Source: Burkholderiales bacterium
Lineage (GTDB): Bacteria; Pseudomonadota; Gammaproteobacteria; Burkholderiales; Ga0077523
Reading direction: 5' to 3'
NCBI GenBank assembly: GCA_022843925.1
Contig: JALHMS010000011.1
Coordinates: 62,001 to 126,000 of the forward strand
DNA length: 64,000 nucleotides
Shown here: one piece after another, positions 9,317 to 18,648 of the stretch
Layout: each line of letters begins with the position of its first letter
Numbering within the stretch: the stretch's first letter is position 1
Made by a program: the position numbers and the translations under genes
Notes under the pieces: model-generated
What the model was told of the DNA's origin: nothing
The model's database searches: none
What the model saw: the letters and a program-made list of their open reading frames with translations, nothing else

Positions 9317-9962
9317 GTAGGAGGGGCCCATGGCCCCGAAAGCGGTGAAGGCAAGGAAACGCTTCGACCGGCACCGACGCTTTCGCGGGCATGGCCCGCT
9401 CCTACAACAGCCTGGCCGATTCCCACGGTCGGTGGCGCATCCACCGCCGTTGTAGGAGGGGCCCATGGCCCCGAAAGCGGTGAAGGCAAGGAAACGCTTC
9501 GACCGGCACCGACGCTTTCGCGGGCATGGCCCGCTCCTACAACAGCCTGGCCGATTCCCACGGTCGGCGGCGCATCCACCGCCGTTGTAGGAGGAGCCCA
9601 TGGCCCCGAAAGCGGTAGATGCCGTGGAAGCGCTTCCACCGGAACGAACGCTTTCGCGGGCATGGCCCGCTCCTACAACAGCCTGGCCGATTCCCACGGT
9701 CGGTGGCGCATCCACCGTAGTTGTAGGAGGGGCCCATGGCCCCGAAAGCGGTAGATGCCGTGGAAGCGCTTCCACCGGAACGAACGCTTTCGCGGCCATG
9801 GGCCGCTCCTACAGAAAGCGTGGCCGATTGCCACGGTCGGTGGCGCATCCACCGCCGTTGTAGGAGGGGCCCATGGCCCCGAAAGCGGTCAGCACGCGGA
9901 AGCGCTTCTACCGCGGCAACCCGCTGCGCGCACCCGCCCTGATGGCGTCCGACGCCTACAAC
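9317..9962 (+). repeat. array of ~135-bp hairpin (BIME-like) repeats, four copies plus a partial fifth
   Basis: Copies begin with GTAGGAG at 9317, 9452, 9587, 9723 and 9860, a period of 135-137. Each unit has a left arm (for example 9317-9344) and an inverted right arm (9378-9405). Each arm is itself a hairpin: GGGGCCCATGGCCCC on the left, GCGGGCATGGCCCGC on the right. A third palindrome GGTGGCGCATCCACC follows in the spacer. Copies 1-2 share one loop sequence and copies 3-4 another. The fifth copy is degenerate on its right side, and its final CCTAC supplies the TAG stop of the convergent alcohol dehydrogenase gene at 9956. The array lies between two convergent genes, and its ATG-containing arms create only spurious reading frames. 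Confidence 0.95.
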
Positions 9963-11107
9963 ACCGCGCCGTAGATCCCCAGCACATCCTCGTACGTCAC
10001 GTCGCGCGGATTGTTCACCAGCAGGCGGGTCACTTTCATCGCGTCGGTCGCCAGCATCGGCAGGTCGCCCGCCGGCACACCCGCGCCGCGGAGCGTCTGC
10101 TCGAAGGGCATCCCGGCCACGAGCTTCCGGATCGCATCGAGGAACGCCGCCGACGCCGTCGCATCATCGGCCGACTGCATCGAGGGCAGCATCGCGCGGC
10201 CGAGCTGCGCGTAGAGCGGAGCCGCCACCGGCATGTTGAACGCCAGCACGGGCACCATGACCAGCGCGTTCGTCAGGCCGTGCGGCAGGTGGTAGTGCCC
10301 GCCCAGCGGATAGGCGAGCGCGTGCACGGCGGCCACCGGCGCGTTCGCGAACGCCATCCCCGCGAACAAGGAACCGAGCAGCATGGCCTCCCGTGCGTCG
10401 GCGTTGCGGCCGTCGTTCACCACCGTCCGGATGTTGTCGTGCAGGAGCACCAGCGCCTTCAGCGCGAGCGCGTCCGAGAGCGGATTCTTCTTCACACGCG
10501 ACGTGTAGGCCTCGATCGCATGGACCATCGCGTCGACGCCGGTCATCGCCGTCACGCGCGGTGGCAGGCCCAGCGTGAGCAGGCTGTCGAGCACCGCGAT
10601 GTCCGGGTACAGCAGGGACGAGACCACGCCCTTCTTCTCGCTGGTCGGCGTGGTGATGATCGAGATCGCCGTGACTTCTGAGCCGGTCCCGGCGGTGGTG
10701 GGGACCTGGATCAGCGGCAGCCGTGGCCCTTTCGCCAGCCCGATGCCGTAGATCGAAGGGAGGGGTTGCGGCGTGCGGGCGAGCAGGGCGACCAGCTTTG
10801 CCGTGTCCATGGAGCTCCCGCCACCCAGTCCGATCACGCCGTCCACACCCTTTGCGACGGCATCGGCGACGGCGTCCTCGACGCTCCCTTCGGGCGGGTC
10901 GGCCTGGACATCGGCGAACACCGTGACGCGCAGCCCGGCGGCTGCAAGGCTGGCCTCGGCCTCGCGCGTGAGACCGGACTCGTGCAGGAAGCGATCGGTG
11001 ACGAGGTAGACGTGGCGCATGCCGAGGTCGCGGGCGAGCTCGCCCAGGCGGCGGGCGCTGCCTTGCTCGCAGAGGATGCGCGGGGTGGTTTCGAAGCTGA
11101 AGTTCAT
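9956..11107 (-). CDS. iron-containing alcohol dehydrogenase
   Basis: A 383-residue group III (Fe-ADH) NAD(P)-dependent dehydrogenase. The nucleotide-binding GLGGGSSMDTAK is near residue 96-107, GTGSEVT near residue 140, and metal-binding histidines lie in AMVHAIEAYTS and in AVHALAYPLGGHYHLPHG (about residues 250-270). Length is typical (380-390). It lies 39 bases downstream of a PLP aminotransferase on the same strand, so the two probably form an operon; an aminotransferase followed by an alcohol/aldehyde reductase would suit conversion of an amine or amino acid, but this is inference. Its TAG stop lies inside the last copy of the hairpin repeat array. Confidence 0.9.
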   Translation of the reverse strand: MNFSFETTPRILCEQGSARRLGELARDLGMRHVYLVTDRFLHESGLTREAEASLAAAGLRVTVFADVQADPPEGSVEDAVADAVAKGVDGVIGLGGGSSMDTAKLVALLARTPQPLPSIYGIGLAKGPRLPLIQVPTTAGTGSEVTAISIITTPTSEKKGVVSSLLYPDIAVLDSLLTLGLPPRVTAMTGVDAMVHAIEAYTSRVKKNPLSDALALKALVLLHDNIRTVVNDGRNADAREAMLLGSLFAGMAFANAPVAAVHALAYPLGGHYHLPHGLTNALVMVPVLAFNMPVAAPLYAQLGRAMLPSMQSADDATASAAFLDAIRKLVAGMPFEQTLRGAGVPAGDLPMLATDAMKVTRLLVNNPRDVTYEDVLGIYGAVL

Positions 11108-11146
11108 GCGGTGGGCCTGTGGAGGATGAAGAGGGAGGAGTCCCGA

Positions 11147-12382
11147 TCAGCGATGGGGACCGGGATCGCGCGCGGGCACGCCGAACTCGCGATGACAGAT
11201 CTCGGCCAGCTGCGCCACGCCCTCGCGGATGACGTCCTCGGTCGGATGCGCGAAGCAGAGCCGCAGGTGCCGCCGACCGCCGACCGCGTCGGTCATCCAC
11301 TCCGCTCCGGGATTGATGGTCACGCCGGACCGCACGGCAAGTTGTTCGAGGCGGCTCGTGTCGACGGCGGCGGGAAGCTTCATCCAGAGGAAGATGCCGC
11401 CGGCGGGATCCTCGAACTCGACCTCGTCGCCGAACCGTTCGCGCAGCGACTCCATCATCACCACGAGCTTGCGCCGCAACGTCTGCCGCAGCGGCACGAT
11501 GTGCTCGTCGAAGTGATCCTGGCAGTACTCGGCAAGCACCATCTGATCGAGGGCCGGCGTGCCGCCGTCGGTCTTGATGGGCAGGATGCGTGACATGAGA
11601 GGCCACTTCGCGACAAGGAAGCCGATGCGCAGCGCCGGTGCGATCGACTTCGAGAACGACCCGATGTGTACCACGCGATCGTCGGCGGCCATGGCGTAGA
11701 GGGCGGTCGGACGCTCGCCGGTCCAGACGAGGTCCGCATAGCAGTCGTCCTCGAAGATCGGGACGCCGTGCTGCTCCGACAGCGCGATGATCTCGCGGCG
11801 GCGGGCCACGCTCATGACCGTGGCGGTGGGGTTCTGCACGGTGGGGATGGTGTAGATGTACTTGGCGCGGATGCCGCGCGCGGCGAGGTCGTCGAGTGCC
11901 GCGGAAAGCTTCGCGGCACTGAGCCCGTCGTGGTCCACGGGCACGCCGACGATGTTCGCGCCGCAACGCTTCAGTCGGCTGATCGCACCGCCGTAAGTCA
12001 TCTCCTCGACGATCACCGTGTCGCCGGGTGCCACGAGCGCGGCGTTCACGAGGTCCAGCCCCTGCAGGGAACCGGACGTGATGAGCACCTCGTCGGCGGT
12101 GCAGGTGATCCCGGCGTCCTTCGCGAGCTTGCGGACGATGAAGTCGCGCAGCGGTCGATAGCCCAGCGGGCCGCTCTGCATTCCGTAGGTCGCGAGTGTC
12201 GCGCCCTCCCGGCGCAGCACGCGCCCGGCGGCTGCGATGAGGTCATCCACGGGGACGCTGCCCTCGTCGTTGTGACCGCCCACGAAGTTGAACCGGGGAA
12301 AGCCGTTCCAGCGGGCAGCGGCGGGCGGGAGGTCGGCACGGACCAGGGCGGTGAAATCGAAGGGACTTGCGGACGCTGGCAC
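11147..12382 (-). CDS. PLP-dependent aminotransferase (2-aminoadipate/MocR-type fold I)
   Basis: A 411-residue class I/II aminotransferase of the type annotated as 2-aminoadipate aminotransferase: the MocR catalytic domain without a helix-turn-helix. Visible signatures are NFVGGHNDEGSVPVDDL at the start, YGMQSGPLGYRPLRDFI, LITSGSLQGLDLV, the FEDDCYADL strand with the PLP Asp, and the Schiff-base lysine in GSFSKSIAPALRIG. The C-terminal half has the carboxylate-binding Arg in HLRLCFA. I chose GTG 12382 because GGGAGG lies seven bases upstream and homology starts there; the in-frame region back to 12583 overlaps the divergent gene and looks noncoding. It is the first gene of a pair with the iron alcohol dehydrogenase. 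Confidence 0.87.
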   Translation of the reverse strand: MPASASPFDFTALVRADLPPAAARWNGFPRFNFVGGHNDEGSVPVDDLIAAAGRVLRREGATLATYGMQSGPLGYRPLRDFIVRKLAKDAGITCTADEVLITSGSLQGLDLVNAALVAPGDTVIVEEMTYGGAISRLKRCGANIVGVPVDHDGLSAAKLSAALDDLAARGIRAKYIYTIPTVQNPTATVMSVARRREIIALSEQHGVPIFEDDCYADLVWTGERPTALYAMAADDRVVHIGSFSKSIAPALRIGFLVAKWPLMSRILPIKTDGGTPALDQMVLAEYCQDHFDEHIVPLRQTLRRKLVVMMESLRERFGDEVEFEDPAGGIFLWMKLPAAVDTSRLEQLAVRSGVTINPGAEWMTDAVGGRRHLRLCFAHPTEDVIREGVAQLAEICHREFGVPARDPGPHR

Positions 12383-12530
12383 GGAACGGCCTCCCGGAGA
12401 CGTTGGAATTGGCCGGGAGTTTAGAGGAAACGCCCGTGTGGGCCTCGATGCGGGAACCGTCCCGTGCGAGGATTGCCCGAGATTGCGACGGGGTCGCCAT
12501 GGCGGCCCGTCTCCCATCACCAGGAGCCAC

Positions 12531-13073
12531 TTGAAGAAACTGTTTGCCCGTTGGCTCCCCGATCCCGAGTCGCTGCACCGCAACCGTTGGCTGCGCTGGC
12601 TCGGTCCCGCGCTGCTGCATCGACGGCTCTGGCACTACAGCCGCCGTGGGGTCGCCGTGGGCGTGTCGATCGGCGTCTTCTTCGGATTCCTCGTTCCGAT
12701 CGCGCAGATCCCGATCGCCACCGGCGTCGCCGTGCTTCTGCGCGCCAACGTCCCCACCGCGATCGCCGGGACGCTGGTCACGAATCCCGTGACCTTCGCC
12801 CCCGTGTACCTGCTGGCGCACCGCGTGGGCAGCGTGCTGCTCGATGCCGACGAGCCCACACCCTCGCAGGCGGCCTCGGCCGTCGCCAGGGACGCGCGCG
12901 GTGGATGGACGGGCCTCCGGGAGCGCATCGTCGGTCTGGGCAGGCCCCTCGTCCTGGGTCTGGCGGTGCTGGCGGTGACGGCTGGCATCGTCGCGTACTT
13001 CAGCATCATGGTCGGCTGGCGTCTGCGGACGGCCTGGATCTGGCGCCGACGGCGCGGTCGGCCTCCCTTCTGA
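12531..13073 (+). CDS. DUF2062 membrane protein
   Basis: A 180-residue inner-membrane protein of the DUF2062 family. The family motif is visible: an N-terminal amphipathic part with WLGPALLHRRLWHYSRRGVA, a first membrane segment GVSIGVFFGFLVPIAQIPIA, then the conserved RANVPTAIAGTLVTNP with TNPVTFAPVY, and a last membrane segment near residue 145. I use TTG 12531, preceded by AGGAG at 12522-12526, because the protein sequence begins KKLFARW there and no ATG in frame fits. It is convergent with the histidine kinase; the 19-base gap holds a short stem GACGG/CCGTC. Function is unknown. Confidence 0.8.
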   Translation: MKKLFARWLPDPESLHRNRWLRWLGPALLHRRLWHYSRRGVAVGVSIGVFFGFLVPIAQIPIATGVAVLLRANVPTAIAGTLVTNPVTFAPVYLLAHRVGSVLLDADEPTPSQAASAVARDARGGWTGLRERIVGLGRPLVLGLAVLAVTAGIVAYFSIMVGWRLRTAWIWRRRRGRPPF

Positions 13074-13092
13074 TCCCGACGGCTCCGGACCG

Positions 13093-16000
13093 TCAGGCAG
13101 GGGTCCCCTCGGGCTCCGGCGTTGCGGCCTCCAGCCGCGGCTCCAGGGGAATGAGCAGGGAGAAGCGGGCGCCGCTGCCCGGATTGTTGTCCGCCCAGAT
13201 ACGCCCGCCGTGGTGGGCGACGATCTCCCGGCAGATGGCGAGGCCGAGGCCAGTGCCGCCCGCGCCGCTCGACGTCTTGCTGCTCTGGACGAACTTGTCG
13301 AAGACGGCCTCCAGCTCACCCTCCGGGATGCCGATGCCTTCATCGACCACGCTGACCAGCGCGGCGTCGCACAGGGTGCCATCGGGACCGGCGATCGATT
13401 GGTCGCCGCGGAGGTCGATCGTGACCGACAGCCCGGCACCGGTGAACCGGATCGCGTTCGACAGCAGGTTGCGGACGACCTGGCCGATCCGCTCGGCGTC
13501 GCAGCGGGCCACGACCGGCGCATCCACCGGGACGATCGCCACGATGACGCCGCGCTCGTGGGCATACGCCGCCAGTTCGCCCACGACGGTGGCCACGATA
13601 TCGCGCAGGTCGTGATGCGCGAAGTCGTAGCGCATCTTCCCGGACTCGAGCTTCGAGAGATCCAGCAGGTCGTTCAGCAGACCCAGCAGCCGGTGGCCGC
13701 TCTGCTCGATTCGCTCGAGATAGGTGGCGATCTTCGGCATCTGAGCCGTGCCGTTCCGCATGCGGTCCTGGCCCAGCCGGGAAAACGACAGGATGGCGTG
13801 CATCGGCGTGCGCAGCTCGTGCGACATGTTCGCGAGGAACTCCGATTTCGCTCGGTTCGCCGCTTCGGCAAGCTCCTTCGCACGGACGGCTTCGGCGGTG
13901 CGCTCGGCGACGATCAGCTCCAGTTCGTCGCGATGCTGGCGGAGCGCCTCCTGAGCGCGCCGAAACTCGGTGACATCGATGTGCCCGCCCACCAGCCGCA
14001 GGGCGCGCCCGTCGGCATCCCGCTGGATCTGCGCACGCGAGAGGATGCTCCGCCACGAGCCGTCCCGATGCCTGAGCCGGAACTCGGCCTGATAGAGCCC
14101 GCTGTCCGAGGCGATGGCGTCGGTCACGGCCTGATTGGCGGTCGCCCGGTCGTCCGGGTGCAGGTGATCGTTCCAGGTCTCGAACCGGTCGGTGAGTTCC
14201 CCCGGCTGGAATCCCAGCTGGGATTTCCATCGCGGCGAAAAGCGCACATTGCCGTCGACGAGATCGAGGGACCAGAGGCCGAGATCCGATGCCCAGACGG
14301 CGGCGCGGAGCACGGCCTCGCTGTCCCGGAGGTCCGCCTCGACGCGCGCGTGCTCGGCGTCCGCGTCGGCCTTGAGCAGCGCGAGTGTCAGGGCCTCGCC
14401 GACCTCGGTGATGGTCTGCCGCTCGTGCTCGCGCCAGGTGCAGGGGGGCGCCGCGGAGAGGGTCAGCACCGCGCGCGGCAACGGCGAGTGCGTGCTTCGA
14501 ATCGGCACTGCGATGAAGGCTTGCAGGCGTCCGGCCTCGCGGCGCCCGGCGTCGTCCCCGTTCTCGATGACAGGCTCCCCACGCTCCAGCGCCTCCAGGA
14601 TGGCCGGTGCGACGGCCACGCGGAAAGCACCGCTGTCGACGATGTCGGCCGGCATCGGACCGACGCATGTGGTCAGGGCATAGCCATCGGACGCCGACCG
14701 CGACCAGAAACCCACGGCCAGCCCCTCCAGGGCGTCCGAGACGCGGTTCATCGCCCTGGTGATCAGCGAGGGCAACGGCACCTCCGCAGTCATGTCGGCG
14801 GCGATGCCGTTCAGAACCTCGAGGCGGGACCGTGCCTCGAGGGCGTCCTGCTCTGCGCGCTTGCGCGCCGTGATGTCCAGATTCACCGAGATCACGCAGC
14901 GGGCGCCGTCGTCCAGGGTCGTGGCGACCTTGGACATGAGAAGCCATCGCGCGGGGCCGTCGCCGAACCGGATCAGTTGCTCGGTGGTGATGGGGGCGTC
15001 GCCGCCGAGCACTGCATCGTCCTCCGCCACGGCCCGGGCGGCCTCCTCCGGCGCCACGAGGTCGAAATCCGTGCGGCCGATCACTTCGCCGCGCGGCCGG
15101 CCCAGTTCCCGTTCCGCGGCACTGTTCATCATGACGAACCGGTGGGAGGCATCCTTGACGAACACGAGCGCAGGCATCGCATCGATGATCGCGTTCAGGA
15201 AGGCGCGGTTGCGCTGGAGGGCAAGGTCGGCCCGGCGCCGGTCCGAGGCGTCCGTGAGGGTGCAGATGAGTACCTTGGTCCCGTCGGCCATGCGCATGGC
15301 GGTCTTGGACTTGCTCTGCCAGATCCCGGTGCCGGACCCCTTCTGCGGCGGCGCCTCCTCGAGGAGGAGCGGGCTGGCCGCGTGCCATGCGGCCGCGTCC
15401 TGCTCGTCGAAGCGCGCACCCTCTGCCGGACCGTAGATCTCCCGGTTCGTGCGTCCGATGACCTGTTCACGCGTCAAGGTCGAAAGGCGCAGGAAGGGCT
15501 CGTTCACCAGGATCCAACGGCCCTCGGCATCCTTGACGAAGATGCCTTGCGGGACCGCGTCGATGAGCGCTTCGACGAACTGCTTGCTGCTTTCGAGGTC
15601 CGCGACGGCCTGCTTGAGCGGCGTGATGTCGCTCGACACGCCGACGAGATAGCGACTGCCGTCGTCCAGGGTGATCGGTGTCTTGGACTTGAGCTGCCAG
15701 CGTGCCGTGACCAGGGGGTCCATGGTCCTCTGCTCGAACGTGGCGATCTTTCCGCTCGCCCAGGCGGCGGCGTCCTGGGACTGGAGGATGCGGCCGACTT
15801 CCTCGCCGTAGATCTCGCGTACCGAACGGCCGATGACGCCGTCCGGGGTCCGCTGGGTCAGATCGTAGTAGGCCCGGTTCGCGAGGATCGTGACGCCGGC
15901 CTGGTCCCGCACGTTCACCGCCTGGGGCAGGGCGTTCAGGAGGGCATCGAGGAACCGCCGGCTTCGATCTACCGCGAGCACGGCCTCCTTCTGAACCGTG

Positions 16001-18648
16001 ATGTCGGCAAGGGCCGCGATCAGGAAGCGCCGGCCGTCGGGCATCGTAAGCCGAGATTTCACCTTCAGGACCAACGGCTGGCGGCCTGTCGGATGGGGGA
16101 CGCGCCACTCGAGCGCGTTGCGTTCGCCGGTGCGCATCACCTCGGCGTCCACACGGTCGAACAGCGCGGCGACATCAGCGGGATAGATGTCCACGTTCTT
16201 CCGCCCGATCAGGGTGTGCCTGGCGCGCCCGGTGAGATCCGCGAGCGCCCCGTTGGCAAGGATCCATCGCCCGGCCTCGTCCCGCACGGACACGCCGACC
16301 GGCAGCGCCTCGATGACGCCGTCCAGCAGAAGGCGCGATTCGTTGAGCGCCTGCTCGGCCCGCTCGCGCTCCGTCCGTGCGCCGCAGTACTCCAGGGCGG
16401 CCGTCAACGCCTCGGCGATCTCGACGGCGACCTGGACGTCATCGGCGCTCCAGGGACGTCCTGCCCCGGCCTCGATGCTCAGGACGCCCTTCATCTGGTC
16501 GCCGTGGCCCAGCGGTGCCAGGATGCGCGCGTGGATGTCGTCGGGCGGCAGCGCCGCGGAGGCGTCCCCCGAAACGCCCGTCGATCCGCCGGGAAGCACG
16601 ACCGACTCCCGCGCCTGCAGGCGCGCCAGAACGTCCGGTGCATCCGCGAATACCTGCGCAACCGTTGTCCCGCCGCCGTCGGCCGTCATCGGCAGCAGCC
16701 GTACGACCGTGCCCGGGATCAGCGATGCGAGGGCGCCGATGGCGACGGCGGCGAGCGCGTCAGGGGCGTCTCCCGCCAGGGTCCGTGTCGCGAGCTGGTG
16801 AAGGGCCTCGATCCGGCGTCGGGCCGTCGCGGTCTCCGACTCCAGGCGCTTAAGGTCGGTGATGTCCAGCGCCCAGCCCACGAGCAATCGTTCCCCCGAC
16901 GACAGCGTGACCAGATTCTTCGTCTTCAGCATCCAGCGGTCGCCCCCGTCGGCGCCGTCGAACCTTTCCTGGGTCCGCAACGGCACGCCGGTCCGCATCA
17001 CCTCCTCGTCCTGCGCGAGGTACTGCGCCGCGGTCTCGGGCGGAAAGAAGTCGCTGTCGGTATGGCCGAGAAACCGCTCGGCGCCCACACCGCGGAGGGT
17101 TTCGACCGCCGGATTCAGCAGGATGTAGCGATGCGCCTCGTCCTTCACGAAGATGAAGGCGGGCGAGCCGTCCAGGACGCCTCGAAGCAGGCCGCGCTCG
17201 CGCTCGAGCGCGATCTCCGCCGATTCGAGTTCGTGGACGTCGAACGAGATGCCGATGAACCCGATGTGCCTGCCTTCGGCGTCGCGACGTGGGCGAATGT
17301 TGGCGAGATGCCAGCGATAGGTGCCGTCCTGCATGCGCATCCGACCGCGAACGGTGCAGGGCACCGGCGCGCCGGCCATCTGGCGGAACGTCTCGGTGAT
17401 GGCCGGCAGGTCGTCCGGATGGACGAAGTCGCGCCAGCCATGGCCGCGGGCGATCTCGCTGGGCTGCCCCGTGGTCGCCGACCAGGCATCGTTGACGTAG
17501 GTCGGATGCATCTTCGCGTCGGACACCCAGAGCATGAACGGCGCATCGTTCGCGAGGTCCCGGAATCGGGCGTCGCCGTCGGCACGGGCGTGGGCCAGGG
17601 CCGCGCGGGTCCGGCGCCGGCTGCGGTCGATGGCGAGGCCCAGCACGAAGAGCCCGCAAGCGCCGCCGACCAGCACGGCAAGCAGGGCAGGACGGGGCGG
17701 GAGGGTCTCGTTCACGACGACGTCGAGCTGCCATCGGGCGCCGCCTCGGGCGATCTCGGCGGTCTCGCGGGCTGCCACGTCGCCTTCGGTCGTCGTGTCG
17801 CCCACGATCAGGGTCACGGGCCCCGTCTCGCCATGCGTCAGCGTGAGCGTTGCACCGATGCCTGACGCCACCTCCAGGCTGCGCGCCAGCAACCTGTCCG
17901 GCCGTAGCGTGATGCCGACGAAACCGGCCTCCGGTGCTGCGGCCTCCGCCGGGAACACCGGGGCCACCATCACGACGCCCGGTGCGCTGTCCGGCGCATT
18001 GCCATCGGCGGGGAGCGTGGCCCGCGTCTGCACCATCGCGCCGGAGTACGCGACCGTGCGCTTTGAGAGCGCTTCCGCCATGGCCGCCCGACGCTCCGGC
18101 ACGGTGAAGGGGTCGAAGCCGATGGGCGCAGGGATGCCGGGCTCCGTGATCCGCCGGAGAAGGACGATGGGGTAGTAGGTGTCCCGCGCTTCGGGCGGGT
18201 GGACGCGATAGCCCGGATGTATGCGACGCTGCCGTTCGATGTGATCGTCGAGGTTCGCTTGCGGGACGCGCTCGGCGAACGCCACCGTCAGGATGGCATC
18301 CCCGTAGACGCCCTGCAGGTCGAGGGCATCGACATACCTGCGCCAGCTCTCCGCGTCGAACCGCACGCCCGTACCCATCGTGGCGGCGACCGCGCGGGCG
18401 GTGAGCTCCAGCTTGGCGAGATCGCCCTCGAATGCGTCGATGGCGCGTCGTGCCTGGGCCTGGGCCCGGCGCGAGGCTTCGGTGACGGCATCGTGCCGCA
18501 ACCACTCCCAGATGCCGAAGGACGCCGCGAGCGCCGCCAACAGCACGATCCAGGGCCAGAAAGCTGCCTTGCCAACCCGAGATCCCGATCGCGGTTCGGA
18601 TGCTTCCGCATCTGCGTCCCGCGAACGTGCCTCCACCCGATTCGTCAT
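13093..18648 (-). CDS. large CHASE / 7xPAS / 2xGAF sensor histidine kinase
   Basis: A 1,851-residue membrane histidine kinase. Reading N to C: a membrane segment (about 30-48), a periplasmic CHASE domain (60-315; DAILTVAFAERVP and HPGYRVHPPEARDTYYPI are typical), a second membrane segment (321-340), PAS (362-480), PAS (490-600), GAF (620-770), four PAS domains (790-1285), GAF (1300-1450), PAS of the PAS_3 type with SPRWKSQLGFQPGEL (1470-1590), HisKA with NMSHELRTPMHAIL (phospho-acceptor His), then HATPase with N box NLLSNAIRFT, DEGIGIP and GTGLGLAI. There is no receiver domain and no response regulator beside it, so the partner is elsewhere. Four neighbouring PAS domains share a 'FVKDA.HR..L.N' layout and probably arose by duplication. 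The start is ATG 18648 by homology; no strong ribosome site is seen. Confidence 0.92.
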   Translation of the reverse strand: MTNRVEARSRDADAEASEPRSGSRVGKAAFWPWIVLLAALAASFGIWEWLRHDAVTEASRRAQAQARRAIDAFEGDLAKLELTARAVAATMGTGVRFDAESWRRYVDALDLQGVYGDAILTVAFAERVPQANLDDHIERQRRIHPGYRVHPPEARDTYYPIVLLRRITEPGIPAPIGFDPFTVPERRAAMAEALSKRTVAYSGAMVQTRATLPADGNAPDSAPGVVMVAPVFPAEAAAPEAGFVGITLRPDRLLARSLEVASGIGATLTLTHGETGPVTLIVGDTTTEGDVAARETAEIARGGARWQLDVVVNETLPPRPALLAVLVGGACGLFVLGLAIDRSRRRTRAALAHARADGDARFRDLANDAPFMLWVSDAKMHPTYVNDAWSATTGQPSEIARGHGWRDFVHPDDLPAITETFRQMAGAPVPCTVRGRMRMQDGTYRWHLANIRPRRDAEGRHIGFIGISFDVHELESAEIALERERGLLRGVLDGSPAFIFVKDEAHRYILLNPAVETLRGVGAERFLGHTDSDFFPPETAAQYLAQDEEVMRTGVPLRTQERFDGADGGDRWMLKTKNLVTLSSGERLLVGWALDITDLKRLESETATARRRIEALHQLATRTLAGDAPDALAAVAIGALASLIPGTVVRLLPMTADGGGTTVAQVFADAPDVLARLQARESVVLPGGSTGVSGDASAALPPDDIHARILAPLGHGDQMKGVLSIEAGAGRPWSADDVQVAVEIAEALTAALEYCGARTERERAEQALNESRLLLDGVIEALPVGVSVRDEAGRWILANGALADLTGRARHTLIGRKNVDIYPADVAALFDRVDAEVMRTGERNALEWRVPHPTGRQPLVLKVKSRLTMPDGRRFLIAALADITVQKEAVLAVDRSRRFLDALLNALPQAVNVRDQAGVTILANRAYYDLTQRTPDGVIGRSVREIYGEEVGRILQSQDAAAWASGKIATFEQRTMDPLVTARWQLKSKTPITLDDGSRYLVGVSSDITPLKQAVADLESSKQFVEALIDAVPQGIFVKDAEGRWILVNEPFLRLSTLTREQVIGRTNREIYGPAEGARFDEQDAAAWHAASPLLLEEAPPQKGSGTGIWQSKSKTAMRMADGTKVLICTLTDASDRRRADLALQRNRAFLNAIIDAMPALVFVKDASHRFVMMNSAAERELGRPRGEVIGRTDFDLVAPEEAARAVAEDDAVLGGDAPITTEQLIRFGDGPARWLLMSKVATTLDDGARCVISVNLDITARKRAEQDALEARSRLEVLNGIAADMTAEVPLPSLITRAMNRVSDALEGLAVGFWSRSASDGYALTTCVGPMPADIVDSGAFRVAVAPAILEALERGEPVIENGDDAGRREAGRLQAFIAVPIRSTHSPLPRAVLTLSAAPPCTWREHERQTITEVGEALTLALLKADADAEHARVEADLRDSEAVLRAAVWASDLGLWSLDLVDGNVRFSPRWKSQLGFQPGELTDRFETWNDHLHPDDRATANQAVTDAIASDSGLYQAEFRLRHRDGSWRSILSRAQIQRDADGRALRLVGGHIDVTEFRRAQEALRQHRDELELIVAERTAEAVRAKELAEAANRAKSEFLANMSHELRTPMHAILSFSRLGQDRMRNGTAQMPKIATYLERIEQSGHRLLGLLNDLLDLSKLESGKMRYDFAHHDLRDIVATVVGELAAYAHERGVIVAIVPVDAPVVARCDAERIGQVVRNLLSNAIRFTGAGLSVTIDLRGDQSIAGPDGTLCDAALVSVVDEGIGIPEGELEAVFDKFVQSSKTSSGAGGTGLGLAICREIVAHHGGRIWADNNPGSGARFSLLIPLEPRLEAATPEPEGTPA

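Noticed and set aside
9259-9863. Repeated small proteins read from the hairpin array
   Set aside because: They are translations of the repeat itself, in several frames, with ATGs that belong to the hairpin cores.
13210-17865. A 1,551-residue open frame antisense to the histidine kinase
   Set aside because: High GC leaves the antisense frame open; it has no domain and no start signal.
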